Positions 1-12,000 of a stretch of DNA of 23,335 nt are shown piece after piece. The notes under the pieces were generated by a model. That model was not told where the DNA came from and searched no databases. It was given only the letters and a program-made list of their open reading frames with translations. Origin of the DNA: Pontiellaceae bacterium (lineage in GTDB: Bacteria > Verrucomicrobiota > Kiritimatiellia > Kiritimatiellales > Pontiellaceae); contig JAFGWS010000161.1 in assembly GCA_016937035.1 (NCBI GenBank), positions 1-23,335 of the forward strand, read 5' to 3'. The position numbers and the translations under genes were made by a program. Positions within the stretch are counted from its first letter, which is position 1. Every line of letters begins with the position of its first letter.

Positions 1-3000
1 TCCGATGCCGCAACACCCAGCGGCGAAGACGCCGCGCAGGTAACAATGTAAGGGCGACCTACCGTCTGGCCTTCCGCCAGATTAAAGATATCGATCGACG
101 GGCCGGTCGTGATGTAATTGATCGGTACAGCGATCGGTGAATTGGTCACACCGTTCACATTGCGGAACTGAATATAAAGCGTCTTCAGTCCCCCGCCTTC
201 CGAAAGCAGCACCGCATTCGTTTCAGCAAAGTCGGAGAAGAAGATACCCGCAAACGTGGAGTCTTCACTCACGCGCATTGATTCCGCAATACGGCACGCA
301 TAGCGCATACCGACCGTTCGCGAACCGACATCACGGACGCCGTCAATCGTATCGGCCGCAGGCGTCAGCAACGGTTCGCGGGTCAGATGCGGGGTGGCGG
401 CAACACTGCCGAAGAATCCGGCGAGCACGGCGGTCCCGTCGGCGGAACCCCACCAGACATTGGCTGCGGAAAGAGCACTCGCTCCGCCGGCCACGGCGTT
501 GGTGCCGTTGTTCATGACAATCGAGTTGTTCACCGTCAGCAGTGCGCTGTCGAGCTGTTCGATTCCGATGTCGTTATACTGCGACAGCAGATCGGTGGTC
601 GTCATTGAAGCCGTGCCTTCCAGCGTGAGACCGGAATAGCGGTTGTACAGCAGCGTGAGTGCCGTAGCCGTCGGCGCACAGTCGTCGATATCCAGCCCCT
701 GGCCGTATTCAATCCGCACATGCGCCAGATTGGACGCATCGGCACCCGATCCCAGATAGAGCCCCGCCCAGTCGCCCGGCTGCGGTTCTGCTGCGGACGA
801 AGTCATCACGATCGGACGGAAGACCGTACCGAGCGCGGTGAGCGTGCCGTGAACCGAAAGTCCGGTTCCGTTGTGGAAGCGCAGCGTAACACCGGGTTCA
901 ATGGTGAGCGTCGCGCCGCCGGAAACGGTCATGTTGTTATAGATGTCATACAGGGCGAAGTCCGCGCCGTCGGTTCCGATCGTCAGATTATAATCGATGG
1001 TGCCGGAGTAAGGATCCTGCCACAGCACCGTGGAGACGTTCGGATTAAACTCGCCAAGGCGGTTGTAACCGACGACCGCGAAGTATTGATTCTTCGTCCG
1101 GTCGATCCCGCTGATATTGATCATCTTCTGCGCGGCCGAAACCGTAGCATAGGGCGTAAGGCCGGAAACATTGCTGAAGTCCGATTCCTGCCAATAAATA
1201 TGGTAGCCGGCCAGACCGAAAAGTCCGGTGGTGTCGTAACTGCTCCACGTGAGCCGCGCCCCCGTGGCGCCAACGGTGGTCGATGTCGGTGATACCGGCG
1301 TCGGAATTACGCTGTTGACGCGCGCCTTAATGCTGCTCACCGCCGGATTGCGGTTGCCCGCAACGTCGACTGCGGCCACCGCCACGTAGAAGTCCTTATC
1401 CAGCTCAATACCGCCGATTACGCCGGTGGTATTCGTTGCGCCCGCAAAGCCGACCGGCGAAAGCCCGGCCACGCTCGTAAAGCTGTTGGTTTCACGATAG
1501 AGACGGTAACCGGAAATATCCGCCGGCGGAACATAGCTGCTCCAGCCCACCGTGACCGATACCGCATTCGAAGCCACCACCGAAAACGTCGGATTGTCCG
1601 GCGGGGTGGCGTTCACCGACACCGTCGCTGCATTGGTTTCAGTCAGCGCCGATCCATAAAGATCGGTGGCCTGCGAAACGAGCACGCCGTAGTCGCCGTC
1701 GTCGCCCGCGCTGAAGCTGATCGGCTGGAGCGTATAGGTATCATTATTCAGATGCGTCTTGCCCCACGTTCCGTTGGTCGGCACGTCGAAGGAGAGCGCC
1801 GGAGCGGCGATGTTGGTAAAGACCACCTGCGGCGGCACATTGGTCTGCATGGAGCGATCAAAGACCAGCGCCGCCGCAAAGTTAGTCGTGGCCGGAACCG
1901 GATTCTTCAGATTGCGTTTAAGCTCCAACACCTGCGGATCGAGGGGCTGAGCGGTATACTTAGCAACCACCAGCATATTGGACGGCTGCAGCGTGCTGAA
2001 AACGTTGAGATGTTGATTCGTCGTCGCCAGCAGCGATCCATTCAGCGTCAGCTCTTTAAACATGTAGCGGTTGACGCCGTTGGTTGTGCTCAACGGCGCA
2101 GAAAAGACGACGCTGTTTCCGTTGGTGTAATAACCCGCCCCGCTCACGAAGGCCACACCCGTCGGATCCGACGCGGTGGTTACGGTGTGGGTTGGATTGA
2201 GTTCGCGGAAGTAAGCCGTCATGACACGGTCGGTGTAGAGCACGTTGGTGATCGCCTGATCAATACCGCGGTAGGTTTCCCCTTCCTGCCAGCGATCAAA
2301 GGCATAGCCCGGATTCGCGAAGGCCTTCAGCACCGTGGTGCTTCCATAATTGTACGCCCCGGCCCCGGTCACCGATCCGCCGGCAGAAGGAACACGCACC
2401 GCATCAATCCTGAGCTGCGGCAGACCAAAGTTAGCCGTCAGATTGACATTGCGTGTAACCATGAAGGTGTAGTTGGTCGAACCGTTACGAAAACTTCCAT
2501 ATTCCGACCAGTTCATGAAGGTGTAGGGCAAGAGGGCCGTGTCGGCCGCTGCCGAGACCGTAATCACGGTTCCTTGGGGATAATGCCCAGCACCGCTCAG
2601 ATTTCCTCCGTCGCTCGGTTTCGAGGTCAGATTGACGTTGTAGTAGCGGTAAATCGGGGTCGTTACGCTCGCGCTGTTTTGTTCCGCCGAAGCGTGGCTG
2701 ACCGCATCGTATTCGAAATAGTCATCGCCGTAATCGGTCGTCACCACAATCTGGTGCGGTACCGCCTGTACCGTCGTGTAGGAAACCGCGTTGGTCGCCG
2801 TTGCACCGACCAACAGCGCGGAGACGGTAAAGTCCTGATGATAGAGCTCTGAGCCGTTGTCCGCCCGCAGAATACGCAGACGCTCCTGTACATCACCGGA
2901 CGTCGCCAGCGCACCGCGGTTCGCCGTCGTCCATGTAATTGAAATCACTTGGCCGACTTCGTTGCTGCCGCTCACCTGCAGGTCTTCCACCACCAGATCC

Positions 3001-6000
3001 GGATAGTCCGCCAGCGCAACGGCAAAGGTGGAATCCGAGGCCGAAATATTATCGCCTTCGAACAGGCGTTCATCCACCAGATCACCGAAGTCGGTGTAGA
3101 TCACGATGTAGAAGTCACCGGAAATGCCGTCAGGCAACGTGACGGTGGGCGACTTCACATAGCTTTCCTCGTCTGCCAGATTGCCGATATGAGCAATAGT
3201 TCCGAGCGAATAGTCGTCAGCATCACCCATCACCTTATTCGAGGAGAGCACAATGCGGTCGAACCACGCCCCCTCTTCCGTCGGAGCCGAACCGGTGTTC
3301 TGCACCTGATACGTCAAGCTGACGTCGTCGCCGCTCTTAATTCCAGCACCTGCCGGCAACGTGATCTGCGACACAGTCAAATTGGGAATAATGACCGCCG
3401 AAGTCGGCAGCACTTCCACATCCAGAATATAGTCTTTACCCAGACCACCCGTATTTTCGCCGGAGCGAATCACCACAAAATAGGTATCGCTCGTGGTGAT
3501 ACGGACTTCCGCTGAACCGTCGCCCGTCGCACCGATTTCCCCCCGATACTCCTCCGAGGAGTTGTATACGCTTACGACCGGAACCAGCCCGGAGTCGTCC
3601 GGTGTCCGAACACCAACCAGAATAGTCTGGTTGTTGGTCACGGTGCCGATTTCAAAATAGTCGTTATCCGAATTGGAGGAGACATAGCCGGCGATGCTGC
3701 CGACCGCATTCGTCGGACTCGCCACCATCGGAATGGTGTCTGCGGAACCGATGGTGCCATTGTCTTCGGTCTCCAGCGTCAGCGGATCTTCTGCCGCCAT
3801 GACGTGCACCCAATATTTCCCAAAATAATTATCCACCGCGCTGACGCGCACATAGTACGTTCCGTCCGCCGGAATCGTGTACGGAGCCGTCTGTCCGCGG
3901 TTTACGGAATACGGCGTTACGAGTTCAGCCAAAACCGAATCGCTGCTGTCCCGCAACTGGAAGCGCAGACGGTGTTGGTACGCATAGGTTTCAATATCAG
4001 CCCCCAGCACAACAGTTTCGCCGTTGGTCGCGCTGAAGCTGAAGTAGTCCACGTCCGCACTGTTGAACATCGCCCCTCGTCCCGTGCCGGTCCAGAGTCC
4101 GTCCGGGGCCTCGAACAGCTCAATGGGCGTGGCTGACGAAATCACGTCGTTATAGCGGCTTTCGGAATTGCCGACGCCGCCATCTGTAATCGTGAAGGTG
4201 CGTACATATTGGGAAGCCAGAGGATTGCCCATCAAATCCTTCAGCGCGGTCGAAACGGTCAGCCGCGTCAAACCGGTCTGCAGCGGCGGCTGAACAATCG
4301 CCATTGAAACACTCGCGCCGCCCGCGTTCATCGTCGCCTGCAGCGGATAAATTTCATCATCAACGCTATCCAGCACGCCATCAACCCCTGCCCCGATCAG
4401 CACATAATTTGCAGGGTTCGTTACGGTCGCCGGATCCATCGATTCCGAGAATTCGACGGTAAAGGTGGAGATAATATCTTCCACCACCGCGCCTTCGTCC
4501 GGAAGGGTTACATCAATGATTTCCGGTGCCGTAGAATCGGACAGCGACAACTGGAGCTCATACTGTGCATCAAACCCGCGCGTTGTGGCGGCGTCATTAA
4601 TGCGCGCATAATACATGCCGTTCGTGACCGTGTTAAAGACCAGATTCGTTGCGGGCGAGAGCACCGCGACTTCACCGGCCGGACCGTAAATAGAGAGCGC
4701 CGCAGAGAGTGTACTGTCCGTCGGCCATTCAATGCCCAAGCTGATCGAGGTTCCAATACCGAGGTTGCCCATTTCAAAATAATCGCCGGAGGTATCGTTG
4801 CCGTGAATCAGGCCGAGTACGCGCGCTGAGCGGGTTCCGGTCTGCAGAACATATTCGGGTTGGTCAGCGCTGCCGGTATTGTTGTTCGCCTCGGACTCGA
4901 GCGTCAGCGGATCGGAAGCGGTCATCACGCGGAAGCGGTATTCACCCCGGTAATCATAATTATAGCTCACCATCAGCAGATAGTCGCCGCTCACCGGCAG
5001 CACGACCGGAGCACTCTGGCCGTAGCCGTATGGATCGTTGTAATAGCTGAATAACTGAACACCGTCCGGACGATACACGCGCCAACGCAAAATACTGCCG
5101 TACGTGCTGTGTCCGTTCGGGAAATCGACCGCCAGCGACAACTGATCGCCCGCCTGTCCATCAAAGGTCCAATAGTCAACATCCGACGTATCGCTCAGAC
5201 TTCCGCGGCCGTACTGCGCCTTCACCAGCCCATCGTCGGACGCATTGTTCATCCGGGCTGTCGCATTCGGTGTAAGAATCATGAGCGTATTTTCATTTTT
5301 ATTCACCACCGCCAGCTCAAGACCCCTCTGTCCGTCAAAATTACCGGCAATCACCTGCGCCGGACCATCACCCGCGAGAGAACCCACCGGCGCGCTGAAC
5401 CGACCGAAGCCGTCCCCGAAGAGGACGCTCACCGAATCGCTGTATTCATTTGCCGTCAGCAGATCCGGAACCAAATCACCGTCCAGATCCTGTACCGTCA
5501 AATGAGGCCCATCGCCCGCCCAGACGGTGCGCACCGGACCGAACTGCCCGGCTCCGGCGGAGAGAAAGACGCTCACGTTGTCGGAATCAAAGTTTCCGCA
5601 CGCCAGATCAACCTGACCATCAAGGTTAAAATCTGCCGCCGCAATCGATTTCGGATAGTCGCCCACCACGAGATTAGTCATCGTCGTGAATGAGCCATCG
5701 CCCTGCCCGCACAGGACCGAAACGCTGTCCGCATAACCGTTGGCCACGGCCAGATCGTTTGTCCCGTCTGCATCAAAGTCGGCCATCGCCAAATCGTATG
5801 CCCCATCACCCGCAGCGGTATAGCTGACGGGTCCAAAGGTTCCGTCGCCGTTGCCGAGCAGAACACCGACGTTGTTGCCATATTCATTCGCCGTCGCAAG
5901 GTCTGCAATCCCGTCGTTATTCAGATCGCCGATCACCACATTGCGCGGAGCATCGCCGGTGCTGTACCAAACGGTATTCGTAAAGGCGCCGTTTCCGTCG

Positions 6001-9000
6001 CCGAAGAGCACTGCCACAGAATCGTTGTTGAAACAGGAAACCGCTAAATCCGGGATCGTGTCATCATTAATCATCCCCACTTTTACGGACGTCGGACCGT
6101 CGCTCACCGTCATGTTGGTGGAAACCGAGAATGTATTGTCGCCGTTGCCCAGAAGAATCGACACGGTATCGGCACTCATATCCACCACGGCGAAATCCAA
6201 ATTGGTATCCGCATTGAAATAACCGGAGGCCAGACCAACCGGATTTCCGGCCAGAGAAACCGTCTGATCCACACTGAAGGTTCCGTCCAGCAGGTTGGTG
6301 GTAAACCCGTTGAGGTTTTCGGCCGCACCGATGGTGTTGTTGTTCTGCGATTCAAAAACATACCGATCCGGGTTCGTGATGCGGAACGAGTTGGTGTATG
6401 CCACCAGCGATGTTCCCGTCCGGTCGAGCACGTTGGTGCTCGCCGTGAAACGGATCAGCCCCGGCTGTACCGGACCGTTTTCAATACTGAACGTTGCGGT
6501 CAGTCCGCCGCTGTAATTGATGGCCAGCGTATATGGAGCATCGTCCGCCGTGTCGAACAGGTCGTCCGTACCGGCCGCCGTCAGATCAAAGTTGGCGGAG
6601 TTCGTTACTGTGTCCACGCTCATCTCTTCCGAGAAGGAGACCGTGAACGCATTAATCATCGCCTGGCTGGAACTGTCGTTCGCCGGGAGCGATTCATCTG
6701 TAATGATCGGAATCGTGGAATCATACATGGAAAGATGCAGCACATACTGATCGGCCACCGAACCATTTCCTTTGGTCACGCGCATATAATAGATCCCGCC
6801 GGCATCGGTAACATGCGTAACATTCGTGGTTGGCGTGTACGGTTTCAGCGCGAAATCGTCGAGCGAAGCATCCCCCATCAGATCCCCGTCGTTGCCGTTT
6901 CCGGAAAGGTCGGAGCTGTCCGTATCAAAATTCCAATATCCCACCAAACCGTTTTCATTTCCTATCAGCGTTTGCTGAGCGACAGAAGTAACCTCTTCCA
7001 ATGTTAATGCACGATCCCAGACCCGCAGTTCATCCATCCAGCCGTTCAGCCAGCGGTCATTATGCCCGCGCCCAAAGCAGGCAAACGGATCCATCACATC
7101 CTGCAAAGTCGCATTGGTTCGTGAAGCAATCAGCGTTCCGTTTACATACACCTTCATCGTGGTGCCTTCCCAGGTAAACGCCAAATGGGTCCATTCATAC
7201 GCCGGAATATAGTCTTGTGTACGGAAGGTGACGTCAGAAGATCCCCCTCCGCTGCGGAAATAAAAGGTGTAATAATCATATGAGAACATCGCGAGCCAGT
7301 CCGCGAAGTTGACAGCAGTGCTGTCGTGCGTCTGCCAAAAGCCCCAGTGGTATTCTTCACGTGGGAAGATCCAGCCTTCCACCGTACCGGTACGGGAACT
7401 GAAGTTGGTCGTTGTGGTCCGCAGATAATCGGCGGAACCGTCCAGATTCAAAACGCCGTTACTGCTGATGGTGCTGTTCTGGAACGGAATAACCGTTCCA
7501 CTCGAACCAACAAGCTGTAATTCCGGATGTTCACTGCTGAACGACGGAAAATCGATGGAAGCCTGCACCACCGTGCCGGAGGCCAGGTTGCCGAGGTTGT
7601 AATAGTCATATCCCGTATTGAAGAGCGCAAATCCGCCTACGTCTGCTTCCTGCCGACCGTTCCGCAGCCCAAACGTCGGCACCGTTGCATTCCCGGTGGT
7701 GTCATTGACTTCCGACTCCAACTGCATCGGCGGATGCACACACTGCACCGCAAGATGATATTCACCCCAGTATTGATAGTTATACGAAACCCGCACGGTA
7801 TAGCGCCCGGTTGTCGGCAGCGTCAGCACGGGAGTTTGCGCCGATCCGCCCGTACTGTTTCCATAATAGGTTCCAAATGATGTTCCATCAGGACGATACA
7901 CATCGACTCGCAGTCCACTGCTGTTCGGATATCCCGGCAGGCTCATTGCCACTACGGCCTGATCGCCCGCTTCTCCACTGAAACTCCAATAGTCATAATC
8001 GCCCGAGTTTGCAATATTACCGCGGCCGCGCCCGATAAAGATCCCGCTTCCTTCCGCAATTTCCGAAAGCATCAGAAATTGAGATCCGAGCAGAATGGTT
8101 ACATTATGTGAGTTGTGATTGGCCGTCAAAATGTCCAGTAACCCATCCTCATCAACATCACCCACCGCCGTATCAATCGGATAGGTTGCATTCACTGAAA
8201 AACTCTTTGCGGAGCTGAAAGTCCCATTCGACTCCTGCGGTAGAATCGCGATACGGTTGGCATAATGGAGAGCCATGGCCAAATCCATGCGGCCGTCTCC
8301 CGTAAAATCCTGCACCAGAATATCGCCCCACGGTCCGTTTCCGATCGCCACGGTGGCGATGTTCGTCAAGACCCCACCGCCGGTGCCACGGAAAATGGTA
8401 ACTGTATCGCTGTAAAAATTAGCGACCACCACGTCCGCCACGGAGTCGGCATTCAGATCCGCAATCACCACGCCGCGCGGTGCGTCTCCGGCTGTATACC
8501 TGACCACAGACTGCAATGTTCCGTCGCCGTTACCAAACAGTACCCCCAGATCGTCCGAATTATTACAAGACGTCGCCACATCGTTCGTGCCGTCGCCATC
8601 CAGATCGTCGACGCTGAGCGCGTACGGACCATCTCCGCAATACTGAAGCGTAACTGCACCGAAGTTTCCGTCACCGCTGCCCAACAGGATACCGGCACTA
8701 TCACCATATTCACAGCAAACGACCAGATCGTTGGGCCCATCGTTGTTCATATCCGCAATGAGAATATCGCGTGGTGCATCACCCGCATACAAATTGGTAA
8801 CCACGGAGAAGCCGCCCAACCCGTCGCCCAACAGAACCGTGGCGGTATCTGAATTATAATTGACCACTGCTAAATCCGGATACGCATCATCATTAATCAG
8901 CCCGGCGTCTATGCTCATGGGTTGGTCGCCGACCACGATATTGGTGGAGAGCAGGAAGGAACCATCGCCCTCGCCCAACATCACGCTGACTTGATCCGAG

Positions 9001-12000
9001 CCGTAATCGGCCGTCGCAAAGTCCAGATGTCCGTCGGCATCAAAATCGGCCGTCACAACCGCATACGGATTATTGCCGACGCCGTATTGATTCCCAGCAA
9101 AAAACGATCCGTCGGTTTCGCCGGGAACATAGGTGCCCAGCGGAGTGGCCGTTCCAAAGCTTCCATTGTTGCGGTTTTCCATGGTGTAGCCGGACAGCTC
9201 AGCCAGCGTAAAGCGCTGTACAAATTGTTCACGGAGCGGATTGCCGGAGCGATCCTGCAACCCGGTTTTAGCGGTAAAGCGCACAGCGCCGGATTGGATC
9301 GGTCCGTCGCTGATCACCAGCGAAACCTGCAGCCCCGATGAATAGCTGGGAACCAGGGTATAAAGAGCATCATCAGCCGTATCCAACAGCCCGTCCGGCC
9401 CGGCCGAACGCAGCTCATAGTTAGCCGAATTGGTTGCGGTATCCACCGCCATTTCTTCTGAAAAATCCACGGTAAAGCGATCAATTACATTTGTGGAAGA
9501 GCTGCCTTCCGAGGGCAAGCTGGAGGATACAACGTATGGAATAACGCTGTCCCGCATGGAAATGTTAACCAGATACTGATTCAGCATACCGCCGTCACCC
9601 AGCGCATCGCGTACCCGCACATAATAAATGCCGTTGCTGATTACGGTATACTCAAAGGTCGTGGGATATGAAGCCTGACTGGCCGGATCGGAAACTCGGT
9701 CGACCGTCTCAATCAAGCAGTTTCCGAAGAGCGCAATATCGTTGCTCAAATCCGTCAGGTCGTCCGCCGTTCCATCTTCAAAATTCCAGTAGCCTACGAG
9801 CCCCGACTCCGAACCGGTCAAACCGGAAGCCAAATCGGACTGAATCTGAGCCGGTGTACGCACCGTGTTCCACAGCGCCAGATTATCCAATTCTCCCAGA
9901 TACGCTTGCGAGGTTTCAAAGGTTCCGCCAAGGGAATCCTGCTCCTGCCCCAACACAAACGTCCCGCCCTGAATCATGCTGTAATCCGTACGGAAGTTGG
10001 TGTTCGTGTGAACCGCTGTTCCATCTTTGTACATGATGCTGGTTCCGGTCACGCTGTCCCAGCTCCAGGCTATATGCACCCAGCGGCCACTGTTGCCGGC
10101 TACACCGGAATCATACGAAGAACCGCCCACATGCGGATCAAAACTGCGGTGATCATAGAGTATCATTTCGTTAATCTGTCCATCCCGTGCATAGGAAATG
10201 GGCGTTCCGTATTTAGAGGTATCCGAACTGCGCATCCAGAATTCAGCCGTAAAGGTGGTCGTCGGGAAGTTGCTGAAGGTGTTGACGATACCATAATCCG
10301 CGCTTGTTCCGCCCAGCCACAGGGCCTGATTGTCTGAAAACGCAATTTCGTGCCCATCCGGTCCCACCAGATAGGTCTCCGCCAGCAGATCGCTGGAAGA
10401 CGGCATCTGGAGCGACACGTTTACCACCATTCCGGAGGTCAGATTACCCAGACTGAAATAATCACCTAACGTGTCGGCTGAACTGATATATCCGCCCACC
10501 ACGGCTTCCAGACCGTTGGTTCCAACACTGAACGCAACCAAATCTGCTTCACTGGTATTGTTATTGTTCTCCGTCTCCATTTGAGCCGAAGTCGTTTTGG
10601 TGACGCGTACCCGATATTCAGACCAGTACGAATAGCCGCTGTAAGAAACCGCTACCGCATACCGACCGTCCGCCGGCAAGGTAATCAAAGACGATTGACC
10701 CCGTCCGTTATAATCGCCGTAAAAAGAGGTTAACTGCTGCGCCCCATCTGTTCCGAACAATCGATAATACAAACTGCTGCTGTCTGGATTACCGGGCGTT
10801 TCACAGGCGACAACCACCTGATCGCCGGCTTTGCCGCTGAAGGTCCAATAATCCTGATCGCCGGTTCCGCTTAACTGCCCGCGACCTGCTCCAGACCAAA
10901 AATCGCTGTCGACGGGATTTTCGCTGAGAAAAATTCGGGTATTGGCCAGATAGACATAAAGCTGGTCATAATAGCTGTTGGCCGCAGCCAAATCCCGGAT
11001 ACCGTCACCGTCAAAATCATCGGAAACCAAGGAAGTGGGATAATTGTTTATCACATATTGTTGGCTGGAACTAGACAAGGTTCCATCACCTTGATTAAGG
11101 AATGTCGTTATCCGACTCGAAGCATAGGAGGCTGCGCCCACATCCTTGAACCCATCACCGTTTATATCTTCCAGAATCAGATCATAGGGCCCGTCCGTGC
11201 CTGCATAATTTGCAGCGGCGGCAAACGTTCCGTCGCCTTGGCCCAGCAGCACACTTACGTTGTCGGAATTATAGTTGGCGACCACCAGATCCAGAATGCC
11301 ATCTCCATTCATGTCGCCTGCGACCACGGCTTGCGGAGCATCTCCAACAGCATAATTCACCGCACCGGCAAACGTGCCGTCACCGTTATTGATCAATACG
11401 CTGACGGTATCAGCATCATAGTTTGCAACGACCAGATCCGGATGCGTACCCCCGTCGAGATTAGCGGCGATAACTGACCGAGGACCGCCCCCGGTGGTGA
11501 ATGACTGAGAATTCCTTTGCTGAGCAGTGAGCGGTGAAAACACGATGTCGGCGGCATTGCTCATAGACCCGCTCGAGCTTCTGGAACTCGTCTGGTAGGC
11601 TATACCGTCGCCGGCCCCGATACCAATGAGTCCTCCGTATACATTACCCTCCCCATAGGCGAGACGAATCACACCGTTGGAGTAGAGCGTAGCGGAGAAA
11701 TTAATCGGCTCGGTGCTACTATAGTAGATGCCCGCCCACCGGATGGTAATCTGGTCGCTCTGTGAATCCACATAAACGTCATTGGCTGCGTCTCCGTCGG
11801 TCCGAAGATCTCTGCCGAGTACGCTGATCCCGTTGTTTGACTGTAGAGATGATGGACTCGAACTTCCGTCGCTGGATCCGTTTTCAAAGAATATTTTGCC
11901 GTTGCTGTTTACATAGCAGTTCGTGTACGCGTTGGTGTAGAAGGGAAATGAAAACTGGAAAGCACTGATTTCCCAATAGGAATCGTCGGAACGCCACCCT

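Noticed and set aside
320..1030. Pectate lyase activity of the beta-helix segment
   Set aside because: Only the fold-type rungs are seen; no catalytic Asp/Arg/Lys pattern is recognisable.
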